Assembly: GCA_028336245.1 (NCBI GenBank)
Contig: JAOKTT010000002.1
Coordinates: 1 to 64,000 of the forward strand
DNA: 64,000 bases
Source: Polaribacter sp.
GTDB taxonomy: Bacteria; Bacteroidota; Bacteroidia; Flavobacteriales; Flavobacteriaceae
Direction of reading: 5' to 3'
Shown: positions 48,593 through 59,274 of the stretch, piece by piece
Position numbering within the stretch: the first letter of the stretch is position 1
Layout of the letters: every line of letters begins with the position of its first letter
The notes under the pieces: generated by a model
The model's database searches: none
Seen by the model: only the letters and a program-made list of their open reading frames with translations
What the model was told of the DNA's origin: nothing
Program-made: the position numbers and the translations under genes

Positions 48593-50596
48593 TTAATCCA
48601 CTACTCTTTTTTTATTGTTAAAGTATAAATATTTGGTAGAGTGATAATAGGCTTCCAATAGGCTATCCATTTCTTTTAATTGTTCTGAATATGTATCTTT
48701 TAAATCTGTCAAACTCTTTTCATTTAAATTATACAAACCACTAGTGTTTGTTATTCTAGTTTTAGAGTAATATAAACTGTCTTTTAATAGACCGGTTGCT
48801 GGTTCTCCTTTTATTTTTAGATAGACAAAAGAAGATGTATCTATATAATTTGCATCTAATAAATTATTCCCCAATGTATAGTTGGTATGGTTAATTTTAG
48901 CTAAACTTATAACTGTAGGGAAAAGGTCAATTATTTTTCCGTTCTTTTTAATAACTTTTGGTTTTATAAATTTAGAAGCATAAATAAAAAAAGGAACATG
49001 CAGCGTTTCAATATTTAAATCATATTCTTTAGGTAGTAATTCTGTTTTTGTCATTGCCGTGTTATGGTCTCCAAAAAATGCAAAAATGGTATTTTCATGG
49101 TAACCAGATTTTTTTGCTCTTTCCAAAAAACGACCAATATTAAAATCTAAATAGCGCAACGCGTTTAGTTGTGCAACAGATTTAAAACCAGATTTTTCGA
49201 ACAAATTTGTATCAATTTCATCTTCTTTTAATGGTTTATAACGTTCTTTTTCATCAGGAACAGTATAAGGAACGTGATTAGAAGAAGTTTGAATATAAGC
49301 GATAAAGGGTTTATTTTTTTTAGTTAATTTTTCTAATACTTTATTAGATTCTTTAAACAATTCATAATCATCAATACCCCAAACATCTACTCTATTTTCG
49401 GTTTCATAACTTCCTTCTTCAAAGATTTTTAAGTCTTTTATATTTGATTGAAAAATGCTTCTAATATTTGCCCAACTGGCACTTCCTCCTAAAAAATATA
49501 GTTTTTCATAACCATTAAATTGATCAAAAATAATTCGCTGATCTTGAATCAAAGGATTTCTTGAGGCTGTTCTTATATTTTGAATGTCTGGTAAACCAGT
49601 AATGCTTGCGAAGACACTTGCCGCTGTTCCATATTTATGAATATAGAAATTTGGAAAACTTACACTTCTTGTTATTAAAGAATCTAAAATAGGAGTGTTT
49701 TTCATTGGGTTTCCATAAAAACTTATTGGTTTTACTCCAAGGGACTCCATCATCACAATTACAACATTGGGTTTTTCAGTATAAGTAGAATCAAAAACAA
49801 TCTTTCTTTCAAAGGATATAGTGTCTTTCGGTAAGTTTAAATTTCTTGCAATAACAGGATAATACTTTTTAAACTCAACCATATTTACTCCCTCACTTCT
49901 ATAGGTAAAACTATCAAAAAAATTCAAAATAGGATTTAGGGCAAACTGATTTACAACATTTTTTTTAGAAAAAAAAGCCTCACTCCAGCGCAATGGATAA
50001 TGTGTTATACTGCTATAAATTCCGTAAGATAAAAGTAAAATTGTACCAATAAAATAAATAGTTTTTATTTTTTTAGAAATTGTATTTGTTTGAATTGAAA
50101 ATGATTTATGAATGGTTTTAGACAGTCTAAAAATAAAATAACCTAAAATAAGTATTCCAAAAATTATTTTATAAATAGGGTAACTCTCAATTAAAACTTG
50201 TTTAGATATTTTTAAATTACCCAAAAACCTTAAAGAAGAAGCATCTAACCGAATATTTAAATAATCATAATAACCAAAGTCAAAAAGATAAAATAGAGTA
50301 AGAATTATATAAGCGATTACTAAATATACATTTGCAAATTTTCTGTATTTTTTTTTTTGTAAAAAAGCATAGTTTATAATCAATATTAAAGCTGCTAAGG
50401 GAAATAAAGTAATTATAGCTAATTTTATATCAAAACGAATACCTAACCAGAAAGCTCTTTGAATTTCGGAAGAAGAAATGTTTTCTAATTGAGCGAAAAA
50501 GTAATAAAATAGCACTCTAAAAAAGAAAATATAAACAAAAAGAAAAAAAATATTAATAAAAATGTATTTGATGTAATTTGGAGTCCTCTTTAACAT
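48593..50596 (-). CDS. LTA synthase family membrane sulfatase
   Basis: Five-TM N-term; PNVVIVMMESLGVKPISFYG; SITGLPDIQNIR; YIQTSSNHVPYTVP; FAFFGDHNTAM. Confidence 0.93.
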   Translation of the reverse strand: MLKRTPNYIKYIFINIFFLFVYIFFFRVLFYYFFAQLENISSSEIQRAFWLGIRFDIKLAIITLFPLAALILIINYAFLQKKKYRKFANVYLVIAYIILTLFYLFDFGYYDYLNIRLDASSLRFLGNLKISKQVLIESYPIYKIIFGILILGYFIFRLSKTIHKSFSIQTNTISKKIKTIYFIGTILLLSYGIYSSITHYPLRWSEAFFSKKNVVNQFALNPILNFFDSFTYRSEGVNMVEFKKYYPVIARNLNLPKDTISFERKIVFDSTYTEKPNVVIVMMESLGVKPISFYGNPMKNTPILDSLITRSVSFPNFYIHKYGTAASVFASITGLPDIQNIRTASRNPLIQDQRIIFDQFNGYEKLYFLGGSASWANIRSIFQSNIKDLKIFEEGSYETENRVDVWGIDDYELFKESNKVLEKLTKKNKPFIAYIQTSSNHVPYTVPDEKERYKPLKEDEIDTNLFEKSGFKSVAQLNALRYLDFNIGRFLERAKKSGYHENTIFAFFGDHNTAMTKTELLPKEYDLNIETLHVPFFIYASKFIKPKVIKKNGKIIDLFPTVISLAKINHTNYTLGNNLLDANYIDTSSFVYLKIKGEPATGLLKDSLYYSKTRITNTSGLYNLNEKSLTDLKDTYSEQLKEMDSLLEAYYHSTKYLYFNNKKRVVD

Positions 50597-50946
50597 TATG
50601 GATATTTATGACTGCAAATATATTTATTTTAGTGGTGTTTTAATTATACTTTTATCTTTAAATGAAAAAGTTGTAATAAAAAGTAGGCTTTTATTATATT
50701 TAAAAATTAGAAACGCTCAAAAGAATATATTAGACACTTGGTCATTGAAGTTTTACTGGAGGATTGAGTACTCTAATATTATAAAAGATAATAATACAAA
50801 TTCAATGGGTTTTGTATATATGAAACCGAGAGATATAACAAATAATTGACTAAAACTTGTATATTTACAAATTAATTCAATTAATGTTAAAATAGTAAAA
50901 CCTTTTGTTAAACAATCAAGTTGAGTCCAATTAATTTTTAAAATAG

Positions 50947-51819
50947 ATGAAAAGTACATCTGCGATAGCTATTATTCCTTACGGAACTTATCCAAACTTT
51001 GGTCTTAGTGGAATGCCTCTAGACGAACTATATTGGCCACTTGGACGTCCTGATAGATTGATTTATGGAACTATTTCAGATATGGAGAAAACTGATCACT
51101 TAATCACAAACCCGCGTAAATCTGTATTTTTATTTCCGCGTTTTAATGTCAAAGCTCAAATATCTGTAGTAATCTGTGAGCCTGATATTATCCATCAAAA
51201 ATATATAAATTGGTCACGTTTTTTACATTGGAGATTTTATAAGATACTAACAAAGTCAGAAACACTTTTAAATAATATTGAAAATGGAATTTTATTTTTG
51301 TCTGGGGATACATTTATTAAAGATATTAATTCTGTAAGTATTTCTAAAACAAACCTTTTATCACTTATTGCATCTAAAAAAGACCGTCTTGAAGGGCATA
51401 AACTTAGACATGAAATTGTAGATTTTATAGGTAAAATTGATTTAGAGGCAGATATTATGGGACGTGGTTATAATTCTTTTGAGAACAAGGAAGATGGTTT
51501 AGCATCTTATTGCTATTCTATTGTGATTGAAAACAATCAAGAATCAAACTACTTTACGGAAAAATTGATTGATTGTTGTCTTTGTGAAACCATACCAATT
51601 TATTGGGGGGCACCTAACATTGGAAATTATTTTGATATTCGTGGTATGATAATTTGTAAAACAGCAACAGATATTAAACTGGCTTTAAAGAGTATTAGTT
51701 CAGAAGATTATACTTCAAAGCTTGATTGGATAAAAGCAAATAGAAAAAAGGCTATGAGTTATATTGATTTTGAGAAGAGAATTGCCACAATTATTCAAAA
51801 AACTTTTATCCAAAAATAA
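50947..51819 (+). CDS. GT10-like (alpha-1,3/4-fucosyltransferase family) glycosyltransferase
   Basis: C-terminal signature YSIVIENNQESNYFTEKLIDCCLCETIPIYWGAPNIGNYFD. Confidence 0.78.
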   Translation: MKSTSAIAIIPYGTYPNFGLSGMPLDELYWPLGRPDRLIYGTISDMEKTDHLITNPRKSVFLFPRFNVKAQISVVICEPDIIHQKYINWSRFLHWRFYKILTKSETLLNNIENGILFLSGDTFIKDINSVSISKTNLLSLIASKKDRLEGHKLRHEIVDFIGKIDLEADIMGRGYNSFENKEDGLASYCYSIVIENNQESNYFTEKLIDCCLCETIPIYWGAPNIGNYFDIRGMIICKTATDIKLALKSISSEDYTSKLDWIKANRKKAMSYIDFEKRIATIIQKTFIQK

Positions 51820-51958
51820 GTTTAAATTACTAATAAGCAGATAACTATTTAGTTAGCTAACTTTCGTTTTTAACTGAACAGCTGCACTCTTTTTTTATTT
51901 ACATCATACTTTATGTAAACTTATTTTCTTTAAAATAAATATGTAAAAGAAGATAACC

Positions 51959-53788
51959 TTAGCTTAAAGATTGCATTGTTACCAGCTTAAAGTACTCTCC
52001 TTTTTCAGCAAGCAACGCTTCGTGTTTGCCTTGTTCTACAATTTTTCCTTTCTTCATAACCACAATAGTGTCTGCTTTTTGAATGGTAGACAATCGATGT
52101 GCAATCACTAAAGAAGTTCTATTTTGCATCATTTTTTCTAATGCAGTTTGAACGAGTTGTTCAGATTCTGTATCCAAAGCTGATGTAGCTTCGTCTAAAA
52201 TCATAATTGGAGGATTCTTTAAAACAGCGCGTGCAATAGATAAACGTTGTTTTTGTCCCCCAGAAAGTGTGTTTCCACTGTCGCCAATATTTGTTTCATA
52301 TTTTTCTGGTAAATTCTGAATAAATTCATCGGCATTGGCAATTTGAGCAGCTTCTATAATAGCTCCATCAGTTGCATCTTGTGTTCCTAACTTAATATTA
52401 TTTGCGATGGTATCATTAAATAGAATAGAGTCTTGAGAAACAATACCCATTAAACCGCGTAAAGATTTTTTTGTAACGTCCTTAATGTTTTGGTTATCAA
52501 TAAACACATCCCCTTTACTCACATCGTAAAAACGAGTAATTAGATTTGCTAAAGTAGATTTACCACTTCCAGATTTCCCAACTAAAGCAACTGTTTCGCC
52601 TTTATTAATGGTTAAAGAAAAATCCTTTAAAACAAAAGTATCTTTATATTTAAAAGAGATGTTCTTGAATTCAATTTTATTTGTAAAACCCTCTATTATA
52701 GCTGCATTAGGTTTGTCTTTAATACTATTTTCAGTATTTAAAACAGTCATAATTCTTTCTGCTGAAGCCTCTCCTTTTTGAATGTTATAGAAGGTGGTGG
52801 TTATTAATTTAATAGGATTTAAAACGGTATAAAATAAAAGGATATAACCTAAAAACTTACTAGAATCTAAAGCACTTGTCTTATTTATAACTTCTGCACC
52901 TCCATACCAAAGAATCGCAATAATAGTCGCAGAACCTAAAAATTCACTCATTGGTGAAGCCAGTGTTTGTCTATGAAAAACGCTGGTCATTAGATCTCTA
53001 AAGTTTGTGGTTGAATTATTAAATTTTTTTGCAATCACATTTTCTGCATTAAAACCTTTAATAATTCTTAGGCCTGTTAATGTTTCTTCTATAAATGATA
53101 AAAAGGTGCCAGTTTCTTTTTGCGCTTTTACTGAGTTTGCTTTTAACTTTTTACTAATTGAAGAAATTATGAAGCCAGAAACCGGGAGTAAAATAAAAAC
53201 AAATAGTGTTAACTTTAAACTCATAAAAAGCATAATAGTTATCGAAATAATTACCGTTAAAGGTTCTCTAACGATAGTTTCTATTGAGGTTAAAATAGAG
53301 TTTTCTACTTCTTGCACATCCGAAGTCATACGTGCAATGATATCACCTTTTCTTTTTTCTGAAAAGTATGCTATAGGTAATTCTACAATCTTACTATATA
53401 GTTTATCTCTTAAATCTTTTACAATTCCTGTTCTTAAAAAAGTAATTACATAAGAAGCTAAATATCTAAAAAAGTTTTTGAAAAAGAATAATGAAAGTGA
53501 TAGTAAGCAGATGAATAATAGTACGTTTATTTCACCATCATCAATAATTTTTTGATAAATAAAATAGTTAAAACTATTCTCTAGATAACTTACAATACTT
53601 GTTATTCCTTCATAGATAGGTTTGATAATTACTTTTTTTTCTGTGCCAAATAATATATTTAGAACAGGAATAAAAGCAAGAACAGATAAAACATTAAAAA
53701 CAGCATACAAAATATTAAACAGAATATTTAGGACAGTAAATTTCCTGTATTTCTTTTCATATTTTATAATGTCCTTAAAGTAGCTCAT
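51959..53788 (-). CDS. MsbA-like ABC transporter, fused permease/ATPase
   Basis: ABC membrane domain; GKSGSGKSTLANLITRFYD; NTLSGGQKQRLSIARAVLKNPPIMILDEATSALD. Confidence 0.94.
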   Translation of the reverse strand: MSYFKDIIKYEKKYRKFTVLNILFNILYAVFNVLSVLAFIPVLNILFGTEKKVIIKPIYEGITSIVSYLENSFNYFIYQKIIDDGEINVLLFICLLSLSLFFFKNFFRYLASYVITFLRTGIVKDLRDKLYSKIVELPIAYFSEKRKGDIIARMTSDVQEVENSILTSIETIVREPLTVIISITIMLFMSLKLTLFVFILLPVSGFIISSISKKLKANSVKAQKETGTFLSFIEETLTGLRIIKGFNAENVIAKKFNNSTTNFRDLMTSVFHRQTLASPMSEFLGSATIIAILWYGGAEVINKTSALDSSKFLGYILLFYTVLNPIKLITTTFYNIQKGEASAERIMTVLNTENSIKDKPNAAIIEGFTNKIEFKNISFKYKDTFVLKDFSLTINKGETVALVGKSGSGKSTLANLITRFYDVSKGDVFIDNQNIKDVTKKSLRGLMGIVSQDSILFNDTIANNIKLGTQDATDGAIIEAAQIANADEFIQNLPEKYETNIGDSGNTLSGGQKQRLSIARAVLKNPPIMILDEATSALDTESEQLVQTALEKMMQNRTSLVIAHRLSTIQKADTIVVMKKGKIVEQGKHEALLAEKGEYFKLVTMQSLS

Positions 53789-55503
53789 TAATTTAGTTTC
53801 ATTTCTTTTATAATTCGTTGAATTTTAGCATCTAAATCTGCTTCAATCTTTAGACAATTTTCCTTTGTATCTAAAGAAGTGTTTACACTAAAATAAAATT
53901 TTATTTTTGGTTCTGTTCCACTAGGTCTTGCTGCAATTCTTGTACCTTTAATTGTTTGATAAATTAGTACATTGGATTTAGGTAAATCAATAGTGGTTAC
54001 TTCACCAGTAATTAAATTTGTTTTTGTAGATGCTTGATAGTCTGAAAGTGAGGCTACCTGCTCACCATCAATTTCTTTTAATGGATTGCTGCGCATCGTG
54101 CTTAACATTTGCTGAATTTCTGCAGCACCATCCATCCCCTTTTTTGTAATTGCAATTAAATGTTCTTTGTAAAAGTTGTTTTTTACATAAATATCTAATA
54201 ATTCTTCATAAAAAGAACTCCCGTGTTGTTTTGCATATGCTGCTACTTCACAAGCCAGTAAAGTTGCAGTAACGGCATCTTTATCTCTTACAAAATCACC
54301 AACCATGTACCCGAAACTTTCTTCTCCACCGCCAATGAAATCTAGCTCAGGAAAATCTTTTACCATTTTGGCAATCCATTTAAAACCAGTTAATCCAATT
54401 TTGGTTTCAACTCCGTAATTTTTTGCTACCGCACCCACTAATTCCGTGGTAACAATGGTAGAACCTACAAATTGCTTCCCATTTATTTTCCCTTCTTCTT
54501 TCCATTTTTTTAATAAAAATTGTGTCATTAAAACCATGGTTTGGTTTCCATTCATCAATTTCATATTTCCTTGGGTATCTCTTACGGCAACGCCCAATCG
54601 ATCACAGTCTGGATCGGTACCAATAACAATGTCAGCTCCAATTTTATTCGCTAAATCAGTTGCCATTTTTAAAGCTTCTGGTTCTTCGGGGTTGGGAGAA
54701 GTAACCGTTGGAAAATCTCCATCTGGAACACTTTGTTCTGCTACAAGATGCACATCTGAGTATCCTGCTTTTGCCAAGGCCTGGGGCACAGAAACAATCG
54801 AAGTTCCATGCAAAGAGGTAAATACTATTTTTAAATTCGCTCGATCAATTGATTCAGATAAAGAACCGTTTTTTACAGAAGCCTCAATGAAAACATTGTC
54901 TACTTCCTTTCCAATGATTTCAATTAAAGCTTCATCTGCATTAAAATTGATTTCAGAAAAATCCAATGCGTTTACATTTTTTATAATTCCACCGTCGTGT
55001 GGAGGAACTATTTGACCACCGTCTGCCCAATATACTTTGTAACCATTGTATTCAGAAGGATTGTGGGAAGCTGTTAAAACAATTCCAGCATCACAAGCCA
55101 AGTGGCGTACAGCAAAAGATAATTCTGGAGTCGCTCTTAAGTCTTCAAAAAGAAATACCTTGATATTATTAGCAGATAAGACATTGGCAACAATTTTTGC
55201 AAACTTTTTGCTATTGTGTCTGCAGTCATAAGCAATCACCACTTTTAATTGTTCTTTCTGCACGTTTTTTAGTAAGTAGTTGGACAAACCTTGGGTTGCT
55301 CTTCCTAGCGTATATTTATTTACACGGTTTGTTCCTGCACCCATAATTCCTCGAATTCCTCCGGTACCAAATTCCATATCTTTATAGAATCTGTCTTCTA
55401 AATCAGGCGCATTAGAAGTAATTAATTGTTTTATTTCCTCTTGTGTTTCAGCATCAAAAGTAGGTGATAACCACTGTTTTGCTTTGTCTAATATTTTGGT
55501 CAT
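53788..55503 (-). CDS. phospho-sugar mutase (phosphoglucomutase/phosphomannomutase)
   Basis: GTGGIRGIMGAGTNRVNKYTLGRATQG; VLTASHNPSEYNGYKVYW; GTDPDCDRLGVAV; RPSGTEPKIKFYF. Confidence 0.95.
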   Translation of the reverse strand: MTKILDKAKQWLSPTFDAETQEEIKQLITSNAPDLEDRFYKDMEFGTGGIRGIMGAGTNRVNKYTLGRATQGLSNYLLKNVQKEQLKVVIAYDCRHNSKKFAKIVANVLSANNIKVFLFEDLRATPELSFAVRHLACDAGIVLTASHNPSEYNGYKVYWADGGQIVPPHDGGIIKNVNALDFSEINFNADEALIEIIGKEVDNVFIEASVKNGSLSESIDRANLKIVFTSLHGTSIVSVPQALAKAGYSDVHLVAEQSVPDGDFPTVTSPNPEEPEALKMATDLANKIGADIVIGTDPDCDRLGVAVRDTQGNMKLMNGNQTMVLMTQFLLKKWKEEGKINGKQFVGSTIVTTELVGAVAKNYGVETKIGLTGFKWIAKMVKDFPELDFIGGGEESFGYMVGDFVRDKDAVTATLLACEVAAYAKQHGSSFYEELLDIYVKNNFYKEHLIAITKKGMDGAAEIQQMLSTMRSNPLKEIDGEQVASLSDYQASTKTNLITGEVTTIDLPKSNVLIYQTIKGTRIAARPSGTEPKIKFYFSVNTSLDTKENCLKIEADLDAKIQRIIKEMKLN

Positions 55504-55546
55504 TTATAAGGGAGCATTTTAAGCTAATAAAAGGCAAATATACATT

Positions 55547-56503
55547 TTAGAAGTTGAGTTTTTCTTTAATTGAATAGTGTTTTTCATTGCTTTTGTTCTT
55601 AATTATTAATTCGCCAATAAAACCGGCTAAAAATAATAAAGTTCCTAAAATCATAGAAGTTAGTGCAATAAAAAACCAAGGATTATCTGTAACTAAAATT
55701 GTTTTAGTTCCTGCATAGAGTCTATATAATTTAACAGCACCAATATAAAATGCAGATATAGTTCCAAAAAGAAACATAAGTGTTCCCCAAAGACCAAAAA
55801 AGTGCATGGGTCTTTTTCCAAATTTTGATAAAAAGGAAATGGTAATTAAATCTAAAAAACCGTTTATAAAACGATCCATACCAAATTTAGTTTCTCCATA
55901 TTTTCTTGCTTGATGTTGTACAATTTTCTCACCAATTTTTGTAAAACCTTCGTTTTTAGCTAAAACAGGGATATACCGGTGCATTTCTCCGCTAACTTTT
56001 ACAGATTTAATAACCTCGTTTTTGTATGCTTTTAATCCACAATTAAAATCGTGTAACTTTAAACCAGACGTTTTTCTAGCAGCAGCATTAAATAATTTTG
56101 AAGGAATGTTTTTGGTGATAAGATTGTCATAACGTTTCTTTTTCCAACCAGAAATTAAATCGAAATCTTCATCAATAATTAAATGGTATAAATCAGGTAT
56201 TTCTTCAGGATTGTCTTGTAAATCGGCATCCATTGTAATCACAACATTGCCACTTGCGAGTTCAAAACCAGCATCTAAAGCTTGCGATTTTCCAAAGTTT
56301 TTCTGAAAACGAATTCCTTTTACAGCCGCATTTTCTTTTGATAATTTTTCGATAACCTGCCAAGAACTATCGGTACTTCCATCGTCAATAAAAATGATTT
56401 CATACCGATACTGATGAGCTTGCATCACTTTTGCAATCCAATCGTGCAACTCTTGTAAAGACTCTTCTTCATTTAAAAGAGGGATTACTAAAGAAATATC
56501 CAT
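55547..56503 (-). CDS. family 2 glycosyltransferase, DPM1/ArnC-like
   Basis: LVIPLLNEEESLQELHDWI; IFIDDGSTDSSWQVI; ITMDADLQDNPEEIP; two C-terminal TMs. Confidence 0.93.
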   Translation of the reverse strand: MDISLVIPLLNEEESLQELHDWIAKVMQAHQYRYEIIFIDDGSTDSSWQVIEKLSKENAAVKGIRFQKNFGKSQALDAGFELASGNVVITMDADLQDNPEEIPDLYHLIIDEDFDLISGWKKKRYDNLITKNIPSKLFNAAARKTSGLKLHDFNCGLKAYKNEVIKSVKVSGEMHRYIPVLAKNEGFTKIGEKIVQHQARKYGETKFGMDRFINGFLDLITISFLSKFGKRPMHFFGLWGTLMFLFGTISAFYIGAVKLYRLYAGTKTILVTDNPWFFIALTSMILGTLLFLAGFIGELIIKNKSNEKHYSIKEKLNF

Positions 56504-56568
56504 GTTTTTAAGGCAAGTTTTATAGTTTCAAGCTTAAAAGAAAAACTTTTAAAACTTTAATTATTCTA

Positions 56569-57090
56569 TTAATAGTTCTCTTCTTCTGATTTTTTCATGA
56601 TCGCTGCGGTAATCGCGGCAACGATAAATCCACCAATAGCGTAACTAATTATACCTACTGCAGCCATAATTCCTGGAGATGAAAAAGTTGAAGTCATGGC
56701 ATTTGCAGCCTCAACTTGTTCTTCGGTTAAACCTTGATCTAAGAATGCTTTATTTTGAATTTCCAGCATTTGATTCATAAAGTCAGGCTCGATGAAGTTC
56801 ATGAAAAGATAATTGTAAATTACCATAATTAACCCACCAACGATAGCGACTCCAACACCAATCTTAACACCTTGTCCCCAAGATAAAAAATCATTATTTG
56901 CAGATTTATATTGCTTGATGCCGTAGGCAATGATGCCAATAAATAGGATTGCATTGATTATTGAAGCAGACCAGTGAGGAGTCAAGTGATTTCCGGTGGC
57001 AAACATTACAAGCGCGAATAAGACACTAGCAATTCCCAATGTGACACCATTGTTAACCATAAAACTTTTACTATCAACTTGATTTTCCAT
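56569..57090 (-). CDS. DUF4199 domain membrane protein
   Basis: LSWGQGVKIGVGVAIVGGLIMVIYNYLFMNFIEPDFMNQMLEIQ, typical DUF4199 layout. Confidence 0.85.
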   Translation of the reverse strand: MENQVDSKSFMVNNGVTLGIASVLFALVMFATGNHLTPHWSASIINAILFIGIIAYGIKQYKSANNDFLSWGQGVKIGVGVAIVGGLIMVIYNYLFMNFIEPDFMNQMLEIQNKAFLDQGLTEEQVEAANAMTSTFSSPGIMAAVGIISYAIGGFIVAAITAAIMKKSEEENY

Positions 57091-57222
57091 TTTTATTTAT
57101 TTTATTTATTTACACAAATATATTCTTTTCAGTGATATAGTTTGATTTTTTACGAACTATTAAAACAATTTATTAGTATTCAGTCTTTTAAATATGTTAC
57201 AAAAAAATTAGTATTATTTTAA

Positions 57223-57252
57223 TTGTTTAAATAAAAAAAGCTTGTAAATTTG
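57223..57252 (+). promoter_or_regulatory. promoter of SRP RNA
   Basis: TTG 57223-57225, 19-nt spacer, TAAATTTG 57245-57252. Confidence 0.65.
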
Positions 57253-57256
57253 CCTT

Positions 57257-57350
57257 GGCAAGTCCTACACAACTAGCTCCCTTTGAATCCTCCAGGGCGG
57301 GAACGCAGCAAAGGTATTAGGTTGTAGCGGTGTGATGTAGGTCGCTTGCC
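57257..57350 (+). ncRNA. ffs: signal recognition particle RNA, small bacterial type
   Basis: Terminal stem ggcaag...cttgcc; SRP core tcctccagggcgggaacgcagcaaaggta; followed by a T-run terminator. Confidence 0.93.
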
Positions 57351-57514
57351 ATTTTTTTGTTTTAAAACTTTATTTAGAACACACTTTCGAAGCACTTTTC
57401 TTTATTTCTTATTTTCTTTTTTAGTTTTCTTGCATTACTTTTTGGATATTTACACCTAATATTAGGATTTTAGACCTTTGTTGATTGCTCTCTAACCTTA
57501 AAATTTGACAAAGT

Positions 57515-58318
57515 ATGAGTAAAATTATTTTAGTTACGGGTGCCTCTTCGGGAATTGGAAAAGGAATAGCTACATTTTTATCCGAGAAAGGATATATTGT
57601 TTATGGGACAAGCCGTATTCCTAAAGACGAGAATAATTTTACTTTTAAATTGATTGCCTTAGATGTTTTAAAAATAGAAAGTATTAAAACTGCAGTGCAA
57701 TTTATTATCGAAAAGGAAGGGAGGCTCGATATTCTAATTAACAATGCGGGAATGGGGATTACAGGGCCAATAGAAGAAACACCTACGGATGAGATGCGTG
57801 CAGTTTTTAACACCAATCTCTTTGGAGCTATTGATGTAATGAAAGCCGTTTTACCTCAGATGCGCGAACAAAAATCAGGAACAATAATAAATATTACTTC
57901 GATTGCCGGGTATATGGGCTTGCCTTTTCGAGGGGTGTATTCAGCAACAAAAGGCGCTTTAGAGTTGGTTACGGAAGCAACAAGTATGGAAGTCAAGTCT
58001 TTTGGAATTAATGTTGTAAATGCGGCTCCAGGAGATTTTGCAACCAACATTGCTGCGGGTAGATACCATGCACCTGTTTTGGGTAATTCGGCATATAGAG
58101 AAAAGTATCAAGGAAACCTTGATTTAATGGATGCCCATGTAAATACCGGTAAAAATCCGAGGGAGATGGCTGAAAAAGTATACGAAATTATAAATACTAA
58201 ACACCCGAAAATCCACTATAAAGTGGGCGGATTTATGGAAAAAGTTTCTATTTTTTTAAAAAGAATTTTGTCAGACAGGGTGTATGAGAAACTAGTAATG
58301 CGTCATTATAAATTATAA
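57515..58318 (+). CDS. SDR family oxidoreductase
   Basis: ILVTGASSGIGKGIATFL; LINNAGMG; YSATKGALELVTE. Confidence 0.95.
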   Translation: MSKIILVTGASSGIGKGIATFLSEKGYIVYGTSRIPKDENNFTFKLIALDVLKIESIKTAVQFIIEKEGRLDILINNAGMGITGPIEETPTDEMRAVFNTNLFGAIDVMKAVLPQMREQKSGTIINITSIAGYMGLPFRGVYSATKGALELVTEATSMEVKSFGINVVNAAPGDFATNIAAGRYHAPVLGNSAYREKYQGNLDLMDAHVNTGKNPREMAEKVYEIINTKHPKIHYKVGGFMEKVSIFLKRILSDRVYEKLVMRHYKL

Positions 58319-58521
58319 GAAAAGAGCTGCTGTAGTGTTTATAAGTACTAAAAAGATATTCTTACAGTGCTTCGTGAATTTAGGTGCAAGTTGCTATCTT
58401 TGCATCCGAGCCGAAGAAGTGTATGCTTGTCTTTTTGCAAAGGAAGTAGAGCATATAAGTGCACACCATAACATTCTGGGAATGCCCCGAAAAAATAATA
58501 ATTAAAACTAAATAAACACAA

Positions 58522-59175
58522 ATGAAATTTTTTATTGACACTGCAAATTTAGGACAAATTAAAGAAGCACAAGCTTTAGGTATTTTAGACGGGGTAACTA
58601 CAAATCCTTCGTTAATGGCGAAGGAAGGAATTACCGGAGCAGTAAACATTATCAATCATTACAAAGAAATTTGTGAATTGGTGGAAGGAGATGTTTCTGC
58701 AGAGGTTATTGCTACAGATTTTGACGGAATGGTAAAAGAAGGGGAAGCTTTGGCTGCTTTAAATCCACAAATCGTGGTAAAATTACCAATGATAAAAGAT
58801 GGTATAAAGGCGTGTAAGTATTTTTCTTCTAAAGGGATTAAAACAAATGTGACGCTTGTTTTTTCTGCAGGACAAGCCTTATTAGCAGCAAAAGCAGGTG
58901 CAACCTATGTCTCTCCGTTTATTGGGCGATTGGACGATATTTCGACAGATGGTTTAAATCTAATAGCAGAAATTCGTTTAATTTATGATAATTACGGATT
59001 TGAAACTCAAATTTTAGCAGCCTCTGTGCGTCATACAATGCACATTATAGATTGTGCTAAATTAGGATCTGACGTAATGACTGGACCTTTAAGCGCTATT
59101 GAAGGGTTGTTGAGACACCCATTAACAGATAGTGGTTTGGCTAAGTTTTTAGCAGATTATCAAAAAGGAAATTAA
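58522..59175 (+). CDS. fsa: fructose-6-phosphate aldolase / transaldolase-like
   Basis: [91 protein letters not shown]. Confidence 0.94.
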   Translation: MKFFIDTANLGQIKEAQALGILDGVTTNPSLMAKEGITGAVNIINHYKEICELVEGDVSAEVIATDFDGMVKEGEALAALNPQIVVKLPMIKDGIKACKYFSSKGIKTNVTLVFSAGQALLAAKAGATYVSPFIGRLDDISTDGLNLIAEIRLIYDNYGFETQILAASVRHTMHIIDCAKLGSDVMTGPLSAIEGLLRHPLTDSGLAKFLADYQKGN

Positions 59176-59274
59176 TAATTAGTTTTTAGTTGTGAGTTTT
59201 GAGTTTTTAGGCAGGCACTGAGAACTCAAAATTCACTATTTATAACTTTTTAAATCTTAAAAAGATTTAAAATA

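Noticed and set aside
53007-53453. 148-aa plus-strand ORF inside the ABC transporter gene
   Set aside because: Antisense shadow ORF.
54446-55015. 189-aa plus-strand ORF inside the phospho-sugar mutase gene
   Set aside because: Antisense shadow ORF with no recognisable motif.
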